The translations under genes and the position numbers were made by a program. The notes beneath the pieces are model-generated. The model did no database searches. It had not been told where the DNA came from and saw only the letters and a list, made by a program, of their open reading frames with translations. This document shows, one piece after another, positions 47,664 to 58,482 of a DNA stretch of 64,000 nt (position 1 is its first letter; each line of letters opens with the position of its first letter). Source of the DNA: Humulus lupulus (Eukaryota; Streptophyta; Magnoliopsida; Rosales; Cannabaceae); the NCBI RefSeq assembly GCF_963169125.1, contig NC_084802.1, positions 118,610,903 to 118,674,902 of the forward strand, written 5' to 3'.

Positions 47664-48252
47664 TGTTATCCAATAAATTAGCATTTTTGACGTGGCGAAT
47701 AATCTCTTGACACGTGCCTGACACCTGGAGCGTCTGCTAGAGTATCGACCATGAGACACACCAGAAGCAGGACATACCTGTTTTTACCACGACCAGACTG
47801 GTCGGTGGTTCCGCTGGCAAAGCAACATTTATGGAAAGATCTTATGTATCCCGAATTTATTTCATGCAATCTTCTGAATATCCCATGATTCAAGGGATAA
47901 TATCTGTAACAATATTGGGAAACCCCCCATGGGCCTATAAAAAGCAAGAGATGGCTCATGGGAAGGGACCTTTTGGCAGCTAAAAAACCATAGGAATATA
48001 GAAATTATCTGTGAAAACGAGGATTGTTTATGAGGAGTGTTGAAACTCATTGAGCCCAAGCTCTCTGATCGCACTTTTGTTCCCATATCAATATCATTCT
48101 AAGTGGACGTAGGTCATTACCAGATTCTGGGGCCGAACCACTATAAATTACTGTGTTTTCTTTACTTTTGTCATTACGTTATTATCTATACATATTCGCC
48201 TATATCATTCATATTTTGGCTCCGTGTCAGTTGGCTAAAACGAGGGTCAACA
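47664..48252 (+). repeat. 5' LTR of element D
   Basis: 589 bp, TGTTATCC to GGGTCAACA. A TATA box (CTATAAAAAG, about 47935-47944) lies mid-LTR and would drive gag-pol. Differences from the right LTR: T/G near 47687, A/C near 47920, G/A near 47979, G/A near 48219. Confidence 0.93.
47935..47944 (+). promoter_or_regulatory. LTR TATA box of element D
   Basis: CTATAAAAAG inside the LTR, also present in the 3' copy (about 58987-58996). Position and direction fit the genomic RNA start. Confidence 0.6.
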
Positions 48253-48300
48253 TTATGGTGCTTTCATTGAGAGGGCGACTCATCATTGTTGATAAAACTA
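48253..48300 (+). other. primer-binding site and short leader of element D
   Basis: TTATGGTGCTTTCATTGAGAG follows the LTR immediately; the TGGTGCTTTCATTGAG core is shared with element C. Gag starts only 48 bases after the LTR. Confidence 0.65.
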
Positions 48301-51237
48301 ATGGCGAAAGCAGGGAAGAAAGCTGCTCAGACTGCCGCTGCACCGTCGAACCCGCCACCTCCTCCTCCCCCAGCAAGCATGGCGGAAGATGAACCGCAAC
48401 TAGATTTTGAAGAGGAGGAAATGGACGATGCGACTTTGAGGAGCACCTTGGGCACGTTGCAGGAAGAGCTCGCAAGTCTGAGAGCCAATCAAGAGACTGC
48501 CGCAGAAGCTATGGCGAGGCAACAGCAGGAACTTGATCGTCAGAGGGCGGAGTTGAGCGAGAGATAGGCGGAGGTGGATCGCCGCCAGACTGAGGCCATG
48601 GCAGCCCTTGAAGCGGCCTTGCTGTTGGCCAGAAATCAGGCCGCGCCTGCCTCGCAGCCTAATCAACCTGAAACTGGGCTACCCCAGGGAGGTCCCAATC
48701 CTAGCCCACCAGTCCATCCTTCAAGTCCGCAAAGGCCTGAACAGCCCCAGATGCCCCATGACGACGTCCCACTGGACCCCGAGGCAGATCCACCATCCCA
48801 CGCTGCTCGAGGTAATCCCCCGCAGCAAAGGCAGAATAGGGCCGAGCGACAGCCTCGTAGTCCTAGACGTCGCGAGAATGATGGGCCACACCAAGCGAAC
48901 AGGGGTCACTACCCTCCTGGTAACAGGAGAGACTCGGAGTTAGGCTCTGCGGTCCGTGGATCCCAGCAGCATGATAATGCACGGGGACATCGCGACCAGC
49001 GCAGGCCACCCCCTAACGCTCGAGGTGTTTCTGCCAGAGACGGGAATAGAAGGAACAACCAGTCTTACCATAGCCAGTCAAAGTTCAAAGATGGCCACGG
49101 CTACAACGAGGCTGACTCAGGCAAGAACAATGCTGATGGGAGGAACGGAAATAAAGGTAGGAGCAGGAGCCAAATACCTCAAGATGATCAGCCAAATAGA
49201 CAAGATGCTGGGGGGCAACCCCGGCAAAATAATGTCTTCAACCGGCTCGGAGGTAGCGAGCAACGGAGAAGAGAGGAAGATCTAAGAGACATACTCAATG
49301 ATCGTCGAGAGAAGCATGGTGAGAACATCCCCCCAGCAGCGGAGAACGTAGCTATTCCTACTGCCTTGCAAGCCCAGATAGACGCACTAAATCAGGCTGT
49401 GCAACAATTGGTCGGAGGAAGAACCTCTTATATTGACCACGATAGAAGAAAGGGCACTCCATTTATCCAAAGAATAGCCAACGCAGAGACTCCCAGCAAG
49501 TTCAAGATGCCCACGCTCCCGAACTTTGATGGATACGGAGATCCCATCTCGCATGTGAATAAGTTTGAAATCCAGATGGACATTCAGAAGGTATCCGAAG
49601 ACGCTCGGTGCAGGATCTTTCCTGCAACACTTTCTGAAGCCGCGCAGGAATGGTTCTTTAAGTTCCCACCTGCAAGCATAGTTTCCTGGGAAATGTTCGT
49701 AAGGGAGTTCTACGGACAGTTCTACGCAGGTCGTGTCCACCCGACCGAAGCAAATCAACTGGTTGAGATCCGCCAGCAAGATGGAGAATCGCTAAAAGAT
49801 TACATCCAGCGCTTTATGCGAGCGGCAGCCGGAGCAAAGACAGTCGGGGACGAAGGAAAGATGATGGCTATAACTGCGGGAGTGAGACGCCGCTCGCCCC
49901 TGTGGAAAAGTCTTCGTAAGGATGGGGTCAGAACCACCCAGGAATTCTTAGACCGAGCTGATCGATATATCAAACTCGAAGAAGCCATTGCCGATGATGG
50001 AAAATCCTCGAACAAGGGCAAGAAGGCTGCCGAACCCGCCAAAGCCGCCAATGGCACTAAACCAAATGGCAACGGCAAGGGCAATGGAAACGGCAACGGT
50101 AATGGCAAGAATGGTGGGAAACGGCAACACAATGAGCCTTCCACCTCCGACAATAAGCGAGCTAAGAGTAATCGTTATGAACCTAGGGTCACTAACTACA
50201 CTGCCCTCGTTGAGTCTCGAGGAGAGGTATACCAGGCCACAAGCTCTAGCGTGCCCTACAAGAAGCCTGGGCCCATTCGAAAAGACATTTCGAAAAGAGA
50301 CACTACCAAATTCTGTCGTTATCATAACGACTATGGACATGACACTAATGAATGCAACCAGCTAAAAGATGAAATCGAGTTCCTCATTAGACAAGGACAC
50401 TTGAGAAGGTACGTACGGGCCTCGGGAACTTCCCAACGAGAAGCTCCAGGTGGCAACGAGCAGACGTCCACACGCCAACGCTCGCCACCATTACAGCCTG
50501 CCCCCGTAGCCGGAACACTTTTAACCATCTGTGGAGGCCCACACCTCGCTGGAAATAGCGGAAAGGCTAGAGAACGATATGCTCGAACTCTGCGCCACGA
50601 CCAGGACATCGAGATGATGACTGTGGAGGACCGAGCGCCGAAAAAGGCCCGCTCAGAGGAGTGCGGGATAACCTTTTCTGAAGGCGATGCCCAACACGTC
50701 CGGTTCCCACATTCCGATCCGCTGGTCGTAGATATCCAAATGGCCAATATGATGGTAAAAAGAATACTGGTCGATACAGGAAGTTCAGTAAACATCCTCT
50801 ATAAATCAACGCTGGAACGCATGAAGCTGTCCGTGAAGGACTTGGAGCCCTGCAATCAAACCATATACGGCTTCTCTGGAGAAGGACTCGTTCCAGCCGG
50901 AATGATCAAACTCCCAGTGACAACGGGTACAGCGCCCGCTTCAAGGACATTACTCGCCACTTTTGTAGTGGTCGATTGTCCTTCAACGTATAACGCCGTT
51001 ATTGGAAGACCCATACTGGTTGAACTGAGGGCCGTCATCTCCATGTGGCACCTAGCCATGAAATTCCCAACGAATGCAGGGGTAGGATGCGTTTTGGGAA
51101 ACCAAAGGGAAGCCAGGGAGTGCTATAACGCCTCGATCACAAAGGCAAAAAGTGGAACATCTAGGAGCGCTACCCCAGAACGATTGCAGATGACGGAAGA
51201 CAGCAAAACCCAATCAGGTGGAAAAGTCACCAAATAG
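48301..51237 (+). CDS. gag: Gag-protease of element D, one internal TAG
   Basis: One frame from ATG 48301 to TAG 51235, about 978 codons, interrupted only by TAG at 48565-48567. The N-terminus is Pro/Ala-rich, then acidic, then a Glu/Gln coiled-coil stretch in which the stop sits (AELSER*AEVDRRQ). A basic disordered part rich in Arg/Asn/Gln follows. The retrotransposon Gag core (FKMPTLPNFDGYGDPISHVN ... RIFPATLSEAAQEWFFKFPP) lies at about 49490-49990, an Asn-Gly repeat at about 50050-50120, and a knuckle-like motif (FCRYHNDYGHDTNEC) at 50311-50353. The protease has VDTGSSVNILY (catalytic Asp codon 50773). The internal TAG may be a CAG changed by one C-to-T step. Without readthrough, translation would stop after 88 residues. 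Confidence 0.87.
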
Positions 51238-51264
51238 GGTGTTGCCCAAAGTGAGGATATAGAT

Positions 51265-54200
51265 TTGGATCCTCGCTTTAGGGATTTTGAAGAAAATGTT
51301 GGGCCCGTCGAGGACCTGGAGGAGGTCCATCTCGATGAAAGAGACCCGACTCGAATCGTAAAGATTGGGAAGAATTTAGAACCTACCGCGAAACAAGCGC
51401 TGGTGGAATTCTTGCAAGGGAACCAGGGGGTTTTCGCCTGGTCACATAAAGACATGGTCGGAATAGATCCTGCGGTGATCAGCCATGTCATGAACATAGA
51501 CAAAGTCTTTCCACCGGTGCAACAAAAAAGAAGGCTGCTCGATAAAGACAGGTCAAGAGCCTTGAAAGAAGAAGTCGAAAGACTTAAAGAAAATGGGTTC
51601 ATCAGGGTGGCGTTTTATCCATCATGGGTCTCCAATCCGGTGTTGGTCCCCAAGCCTAACGGAAAATGGCGGACCTGTGTTGATTTTACAGACCTCAATA
51701 AGACCTGCCCAAAAGACTGCTTCCCACTCCCGAGGATCGACCAGCTAGTCGATGCAACTGCTGGGCATGAGACCCTTTCGTTCATGGATGCGTATTCAGG
51801 CTACAATCAGATCAGCATGCATCCCCCTGATGAGGATCATACCAGCTTTCGGACCGATACGGGCTTATATTGTTACAAAGTAATGCCCTTTGGACTGAAG
51901 AACGCAGGTGCAACTTACCAGCGATTGGTCAACCACATGTTCAAGGAGCTGATCGGGGTAAGCATGGAAGTATACGTGGATGACATGCTGGTAAAGTCCA
52001 AGAAGGCTGAAGGACATGTGAAGGATTTGCAAAGGTGCTTTGATGTGTTAAATAAGTACCATATGAAGTTGAATCCCCTCAAATGTTCCTTCGGAGTCGG
52101 GTCAGGAAAGTTTTTGGGATTTATAGTGAATTCAAGGGGAATCGAGGCCAACCCCGACAAGATAAAAGCCCTGATCGATATGAAGTCGCCAGAAAAGATC
52201 AAGGATGTCCAAAGCCTGACCGGAAGGATAGCTGCCCTTAGTAGATTCATCTCAAAATCAACTGACAAGTGCGTTCCATTCTTCAATCTACTTAGGGGAA
52301 ATAAAAAGTTTGAATGGACGGAAGACTGCGAGCAAGCATTCCAGACAGTAAAGGCTCACATGTCGCAACCTCCTGTCCTATCAAAACCAATGGAAGGAGA
52401 GACTTTGTACATTTATCTGGCAATTACCGAAGTTGCTGCTAGTGCGGTACTGATACGGGAAGAAGAAGGCGTGCAGAAAGCTGTTTACTACGTCAGCAAA
52501 AGGCTGATCGGTGCAGAATTAAAATACCCACCGATCGAAAGATTAGCGTATTGCCTAATTCTAGCTTCCCGAAAGTTGCGACCGTACTTCCAAGCCCATC
52601 CTATCACGGTTTTGACTGACCAGCCCCTTCGGCAGGTCCTCCAAAAACCTGAGGCGGCTGGACGACTGTTAAAATGGGCGGTCGAATTAGGACAGTTCGA
52701 CGTGACTTATTCACCGCGAGCAGCAATAAAAGGGCAAGCCTTAGCCGATTTTATTGCGGAGTTCACCGAACTCCCCAGCAACGAGTTGTGCGAGAAACCT
52801 GAGGCGCCCATGCCTCCAGACAAGACTCCTTCGTGGAAACTATTCACGGATGGATCATCTAATGAATCTCATGCTGGAGCAGGAGTGATATTGATAACGC
52901 CCGATGGGCATCGATTTCACTGCGCAATCAGGTTTGATTTCGCAGCGTCAAACAATGAAGTGGAATACGAAGCACTCCTCGCTGGACTGAAAATGGCTAG
53001 GGAGATGAACATAAAAGCGCTCGATATTTTCAGCGACTCTCAGCTGGTCGTAAACCAAGTCCTGGGAGAATATCAAGCACGAGGGTTAAAAATGATGGCC
53101 TACCTTAATAAAGCAAAAGATTTGCTAGCACAGTTTACAAAATACACCCTCCAGCAAATTCCGCGAGACCAAAATTCGAATGCAGACGCCTTGGCCAAAC
53201 TTGCAAGTGCCAAAGACGCTGACACCTTGAACATAGTCCCAGTAGAGAGATTAAGTGAACCAAGCATTGATGCAGCCGAAGCCAGCATGGAAATTCGAGT
53301 AGAAGATACATGGATGGCACCTTACCTGGAGTATCTGACAAATGGGACATTGCCAGTAGATAGAAACAAAGCCAGAACTCTGCAAAGACAAGCTGCTAGG
53401 TACATACTGCTCGACAGTGTTATGTACCGAAGAGGATATTCAATGCCACTGCTCAGGTGCATTACATCAGAAAAAGCTAAGGAACTCATGAAAGGGGTGC
53501 ATGAAGGCTTCTGCGGAGATCACGCTGGGGGGCAGAGTTTGGCGAAAAAAATTCTTCGACAAGGCTATTTTTGGCCAACGATGAACGAGGATTCGATGGA
53601 GTACGTACGAAGGTGTGATAAATGTCAAAGGTTCTCCAAAATCCCACGAGCAGCTCCAAACGAGCTAAAGCAGATGCAAAGCCCGTGGCCTTTCGCAATA
53701 TGGGGAATAGATTTAATTGGATCACTACCGACAGGAAAAGGGGGAGTAAAGTACGCAGTTGTGGCAGTCGATTACTTTACAAAATGGGTCGAAGCTAAAC
53801 CACTCGCAACCATAACGACCAAGAAAGTTCTCGACTTTGTCATCAAGAACATTGTGTGCCGGTATGGATTGCCCAGAAAGATAGTTTCAGACAACGGAAC
53901 CCAATTTGACAGCGACCTGTTCACCAATTTCTGCGAAAGGCATGGGGTAATCAAGAGCTTTTCTTCAGTCGCACACCCCCAAGCGAATGGGCAAGTCGAA
54001 GCTGTAAACAAAACCCTCAAGGACACCCTGAAGAAAAGACTTGAAGAAGCGAAAGGAGCATGGCCAGAACAATTACCGGAAGTCCTCTGGTCATATAGAA
54101 CATCTCATCGAACAGCCACAGGGCGTACCCCATTTTCCTTAGCCTATGGGTATGAGGCAATGATACCCGTCGAGATAGATCCCCCCTCACATCGGCGTTT

Positions 54201-54546
54201 AACGTATGATCAAGAGAAAAACAGCCAGCTAATACTGGAGTCCTTAGACTCAATTGATGAGATACGAGAAAAGTCTCAACTCCGAGTTGCTGCTTATCAA
54301 CAAAAAGTCGCCCGGTACTTTAACTCCAAAGTTAAAGAAAGAAGATTCAACGTCGGAGACTTGGTGTTACGACGAGTCTTCTTGAATACCCGCGACCCCA
54401 CTGCCGGCATGCTCGGACCTAACTGGGAAGGACCTTACCAGATTGAAGAAGTCCTTCACCCAGGCACCTACAAACTTGCACGCTTAAACGGAGATCTCGT
54501 TCCACGTTACTGGAATGGAGAACACCTGCGCAAGTATTATCAATAA
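51265..54546 (+). CDS. pol: Pol of element D: RT, RNase H, second RNase H, integrase
   Basis: 1093 codons, open throughout and in the same frame as Gag-protease, separated by TAG 51235. RT: VPKPNGKWRTCVDFTDLNKT, FMDAYSGYNQI and catalytic YVDD at 51973-51984 (residue 237). A Ty3-type RNase H follows (LYIYLAITEVAASAVLIREE, from ~residue 381). A second, archaeal-like RNase H starts at ~residue 526 (LFTDGSSNESHAGAGV, catalytic Asp 529; AASNNEVEYEALLAGL; IFSDSQLVV; QNSNADALAKLAS). Integrase: zinc region GVHEGFCGDHAGG ... CDKCQ; catalytic D816, D876 and E912, the last two 35 residues apart; GPY/F-type GPNWEGPYQI near the end. No chromodomain. The listed start is not an ATG context I can prove; translation probably reaches it from Gag. 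Confidence 0.92.
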   Translation: MDPRFRDFEENVGPVEDLEEVHLDERDPTRIVKIGKNLEPTAKQALVEFLQGNQGVFAWSHKDMVGIDPAVISHVMNIDKVFPPVQQKRRLLDKDRSRALKEEVERLKENGFIRVAFYPSWVSNPVLVPKPNGKWRTCVDFTDLNKTCPKDCFPLPRIDQLVDATAGHETLSFMDAYSGYNQISMHPPDEDHTSFRTDTGLYCYKVMPFGLKNAGATYQRLVNHMFKELIGVSMEVYVDDMLVKSKKAEGHVKDLQRCFDVLNKYHMKLNPLKCSFGVGSGKFLGFIVNSRGIEANPDKIKALIDMKSPEKIKDVQSLTGRIAALSRFISKSTDKCVPFFNLLRGNKKFEWTEDCEQAFQTVKAHMSQPPVLSKPMEGETLYIYLAITEVAASAVLIREEEGVQKAVYYVSKRLIGAELKYPPIERLAYCLILASRKLRPYFQAHPITVLTDQPLRQVLQKPEAAGRLLKWAVELGQFDVTYSPRAAIKGQALADFIAEFTELPSNELCEKPEAPMPPDKTPSWKLFTDGSSNESHAGAGVILITPDGHRFHCAIRFDFAASNNEVEYEALLAGLKMAREMNIKALDIFSDSQLVVNQVLGEYQARGLKMMAYLNKAKDLLAQFTKYTLQQIPRDQNSNADALAKLASAKDADTLNIVPVERLSEPSIDAAEASMEIRVEDTWMAPYLEYLTNGTLPVDRNKARTLQRQAARYILLDSVMYRRGYSMPLLRCITSEKAKELMKGVHEGFCGDHAGGQSLAKKILRQGYFWPTMNEDSMEYVRRCDKCQRFSKIPRAAPNELKQMQSPWPFAIWGIDLIGSLPTGKGGVKYAVVAVDYFTKWVEAKPLATITTKKVLDFVIKNIVCRYGLPRKIVSDNGTQFDSDLFTNFCERHGVIKSFSSVAHPQANGQVEAVNKTLKDTLKKRLEEAKGAWPEQLPEVLWSYRTSHRTATGRTPFSLAYGYEAMIPVEIDPPSHRRLTYDQEKNSQLILESLDSIDEIREKSQLRVAAYQQKVARYFNSKVKERRFNVGDLVLRRVFLNTRDPTAGMLGPNWEGPYQIEEVLHPGTYKLARLNGDLVPRYWNGEHLRKYYQ

Positions 54547-55233
54547 ACAGCCCTTCTTAAAGGGCTGGCTTGTTCAAATTTTCCCATTAATTTTTACAAG
54601 TTTTGCAAAGAGGGTTAGCTACAGTGTATGGCTAACTGCTCGTATATGTAAGATTCTGTTTCAGAATCATTCGTAAAGACATGATTAGTCCATTTTTAAT
54701 ACGAAATTATAAGGGACTGTGCTCAGCCAGTCGTTCTTGCCAAACTTTGTGAATTTACATTTGCAAGTATTTGTTCATTACGTGTGTTGTTTTGCTGTAT
54801 TACAAGTATCATTTTTCCGCGCGAACAGTAATGTTCGAACAGGCCATGGTCAAGGCAAGTGACCAAGGACCTAAGAGCTCCTCGATCACTTGGGGGGCAT
54901 ATAAGGCACATCGATAACAAAGCATACTCTCAAGGTATGTAAACACATGAACAAAATGAGTGAAAGCATGCTTCAAGTACTTAGAGTATTTTTTCAAAAT
55001 ATATGATGCCAAAGTACTATGCTAAGTTCGGTCATACGGACAAATGTTATAATAAGTAAAAATATTATAACACCAAGAGTTAAGCTTTTACACCGCAAGC
55101 ATTGCTGCTTGGATGTAATTGTTCAAACAAAAAGATTTACTGCCCGTGCAGCAAAGTTTAAAAAGAAATTATTGTCTTTACATGGCGACCCGTGGGTCGC
55201 GTGTTTAAAAAGAAAGAAGAACAGCTAAATAAA
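54547..55233. other. element D spacer between pol and the antisense gene
   Basis: About 690 bp noncoding, the shared 3' region of two converging genes. It contains CTTGGGGGGCATATAAGG near 54890, a motif that also appears at the pol deletion point of element C. Confidence 0.6.
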
Positions 55234-57872
55234 TTAAGAGGCATGGGGGGCAGGAGGATCCTGGGCAACAACCTGGTCAGTCTCTTCCTCGATGGTTTCT
55301 TCGTCCAAACCAACGACGCTTGGGGTTGCAGGAGTCGCAGCTCTCGCCTCCTCTTCAGCCAGTTGAGCAGCACACCGAGCCAACTCTGCAACTCTAACCT
55401 CCTCTGAAAGGTAGCTAAAGTCAGCACCCCGATTATGTTTCCAAAAGTTATAGAAACATCGGAGTGTCGCCCTCTTATACTTTTCCAGATTCTTGGAGTT
55501 GTCGAGCTCCGACTGCTGCAGCTTGCCCTCGAGAATGGCAATAGTCTCGTCCTTAGACTTGACTACCCCCTCCAGATGCTTGATCTCGCGGAGATGAGTT
55601 TTGTTGTACGACCGATACTCTTCCCTCAGCTTAACCGCTGCATCTTTAGCAGCTTCAGCCGCAGACAGTTTGGTCACCGCTGCATCCCGCTCTTGGACCA
55701 CCGTCCCCAACTCCTTAGCATGTTTGGCTTCAGCAGCCGAAAGCTCCTCAGCCGCCTTCACCTGATGTTTCTCGAGAACTTTAACCTCAATCTGCTCAAA
55801 GTAGGCCTGGGCTCGGGTACGAGCAGTAATGGCAGAAAGTAAGGCCTGTAAACGAAAGGAAAAGAAGTCAAGACTCATCGCGAGAACTGAAAAAACAAAG
55901 ACTCGAGAAACAAAGAAATACTTACGCTGGAGATCTCGTTCAGAGTCCTGTTCAGGATCTGATCGACTGGTAGCTCTACAGCTTGGATCATGGCAGCCCC
56001 AACACGCTCACCTCTGCCAATCCGTTCAATTCGATCCTTAGCAGATCGAATGGTATGGCTCACGAGCCTGGCCTCATGAGCCTCTTCGCGAGAAAGATGC
56101 TCCCTAGCAGGCGCAGGTGGAGGATTGGACCGAGCAGGGGTGTTTTGCTGTTCAGAAGGAGCTGGAGGAGGGGTAGGAGTTCGCCCAGTTGGCGCAGGAC
56201 TTTGCCCAGTTGGAATGCCCTGAGGAAGGTCTTCTGGTCGACTCTTCTTGGCTGAAGGGCCTCGACTGGTTTCACCAGTTCGTTTCTTTGACCTCCGTTG
56301 AAGTTGAGGGACTTCTTCTTCCTCTTCGGCCTGGTACATGTCAAAGATATTGGGAGTCGACATATCTGCATGAAAATAAACACAAAAGGTTAATAAGGGA
56401 AGAAAAAGGTGGAAAAGAGTAATACAACAGAAAGAAGATAATAAAGTGAATACCCGAGCTACTGGTCGCTATACTATTGACTCTATTAATCATATACTCA
56501 TTTTCTGGCATGAAGAAGTTTGGCCCTAGATTTGGAGCATATGTAAAGTTGCCATCCCCGTCGAACATGTGACAGGGGATTGGCAGACCATTTAAAAGCG
56601 AAATAACGTTACCATTGTCATCAGAAGACTCTTCCAAGTCAACAACTGGTTCTTTGGCCTTTTCTTTCCCCTTGCCTTGGGGAGCAGAAGGCCTTTCTGG
56701 AGAAGGGCTGCCTGTGGGTTCCCTGATCGTAACTCCTGTTGGTCTCCTCCTTGGAGAGGGCACAGGAAATTGCTGCTCGGGGACCCCCCCAGCAGTGGGT
56801 TCGTCCGTTTCGGACCCTCTATTGTCATGGCGAGGAGCCAGAAGGCCAGACGACCTCAAATTCTTTTCTTGTGTCAAGGTCTTGACACATTTGGTAGCGG
56901 CAGACATCTTGGCCAGAGTGTCAGACCTCGACACCATGTCTGGTGTGGGGGTCGGGCGCAACCAGGGGCCTGAAAAACGAGTCGAGTTTGAGAAATGACG
57001 AAGAGAAATACTTTATGATAAAGTATCGACCAGGACATAGACAAAATTTTACCTCCTCTCGCGAAGGTCAAGTTGTTGCTGGATATATCCGGAGTAAAGA
57101 AGTACTCCTTGTTGTAATGTCCCACGTTTGATATGTGGGTGGTGCCACTCAAAAACGTCCGGCCAGTTTCCTGATGGCAGAAGTGAAAAAAGCCCGTCCC
57201 GTTGTGTTGAGGATTGGACTTAAGATCAAAGAGGTAATTAACCTCATGAGGTGAAGGTTCTGGCCACTTGTTAAGTTTGTACAGGACATAGAGCGCAGCC
57301 AACATCCTATATCCATTAGGGGTTATTTGAAAGGGAGCGACGCCGAAATAATTGGCCACCCCCACAAAGAAAGGATGAAGAGGGAGATAAGCCCCCGCTT
57401 CAATGTGATACCGGGACCAGGCGCTGTTTGCCCCTCCTGGACGGTTAGCCCTCTGCTCCGCAGTAGGACGTGTAATGGTCACCCCCGTTAGGGGGTATTT
57501 TCTGAAGCAGTTCGCGACCATCCGAAGGGTCATCGAACTAGCTGGAGGAGTGTACCACTCGACATCAGGCGGATTGCGATGACGAGGACGAGCCCTGGTT
57601 TGGATATTGGGGTCAGGAGTAAGATTTTCTCGACCACTGGTCGAGGGAGCCCCCGCCTGCGAGTCAGGCTGAGCAGAAGGAGATGGGTTACTTTCAGATT
57701 CGGGCCTTTTCTTGCCAGAGGATTTTGAACGGGCCATAGAAGGGTGCGGTCTGGAAGAGACTCGAGAGAAGGGTATCTGGTGGATGCGATCGGATATTTG
57801 TTCTTCTCCCTCGAGCAGTTGGGCAAGGAGGTCGTCGTCGATGGGTCTCTCACCTCCCCACAAATCTGGCAT
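55234..57872 (-). CDS. antisense gene of element D, four coding exons, PF04195-like domain
   Basis: Read on the minus strand as exons 57872-57053, 56969-56454, 56365-55926 and 55845-55234. Introns of 83, 88 and 80 bp all start GT and end AG; phases are 1, 1 and 0, and the frame stays open for 795 codons to a TAA. Exon 1 (residues 1-273) has a basic Ser/Pro-rich start (MARSKSSGKKRPESE at residue 46) and the domain YHIEAGAYLPLHPFFVGVAN, YFGVAPFQITPNGYRMLAAL, which I recall as the plant 'putative gypsy type transposon' family (PF04195). Exons 2-3 are Pro/Ser-rich with an acidic patch and a nuclear-signal-like QRRSKKRT. Exon 4 (593-795) is a long Ala/Glu/Lys coiled coil. Role unknown; DNA or chromatin binding is a guess. 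The start could also be Met46 (57737). Confidence 0.8.
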
Positions 57873-57878
57873 TAAAAG

Positions 57879-58304
57879 CTGCAAACAGAAGAATGGGGAG
57901 GCAAGGTCAGAGGGATCTAGGAGATTCTTAAAGTAGCGCTGGTCGAAGTATGAAAGCTAAGCCTTTATATAACAGTATTCTGACTAAGTCTCTCTGCCCA
58001 AACAGTTTAAAAAGTGGGCCAAAAAGGTGAGAGTGAAAATTTTTCCTGAAAAGCTTTTTCGACTCCCCTCGCAACGGGAAGAAATTATTTCCAACCGGAT
58101 TAAAAAATCGAAATGCTACTTCGATCCTACGTCCTAAAAGGTGCTAATCCTAGGTTTTAAACCTACTCAAAAGCATACATTGACGACAAAAAACATCTTA
58201 TCTACAGGCGTTCAAAAAACCAGAAACCAAGAGATTCAAACAGTAGACCATTTAAAAGCATGCACCACGAAAGGTTAGAAGCATGGAGTTGCAGAGTAAC
58301 TTAC
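57879..58304 (-). other. probable 5'-UTR intron of the antisense gene
   Basis: Minus-strand donor CCTTG|GTAAGTTACTC at 58304 and acceptor CTGTTTGCAG|CTTTTAATG at 57879, six bases before the ATG. The 426-bp stretch has no long frame. The upstream exon (about 58450-58305) holds no ATG, as expected for a leader. Predicted from sequence only. Confidence 0.55.
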
Positions 58305-58474
58305 CAAGGAAAGTGGCCGTGAAGATGGAAATGAGAGTTTCGGAAGTCAACAAGCCCACCGTCTGATCCTACGGCACAAAGGAAGGTTCGCCGGAGAGAG
58401 TAAAGCTCTGGTTTTTAGGGTTTTTCGACAAAGAGATGACGTGCGTAAAAAGGAAGAAAATGGCTCAAGTAACC

Positions 58475-58482
58475 TTATATAA
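58475..58482 (-). promoter_or_regulatory. TATA box candidate for the antisense gene
   Basis: Minus strand CTTATATAAGG. A start about 30 bases downstream would give a leader beginning near 58450 with plant-like CCCTAAAAACC and CTCTCTCC. A second TATA-like TATATAAA lies at 57971-57964, inside the predicted intron, and could give a shorter leader. Confidence 0.5.

Noticed and set aside
47678..48086. Minus-strand frames in element D's LTR (93 and 74 codons), repeated at 58730-59138
   Set aside because: They are duplicated only because the LTR is duplicated; there is no coding evidence.
48608..50365. Other-frame ORFs over element D gag (up to 154 codons)
   Set aside because: Overlap the well-supported Gag frame and show no domain of their own.
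55192..56998. Several + strand frames of 70-135 codons opposite the antisense gene
   Set aside because: Shadows of the antisense exons; they change frame at random and cross the predicted introns without signals.
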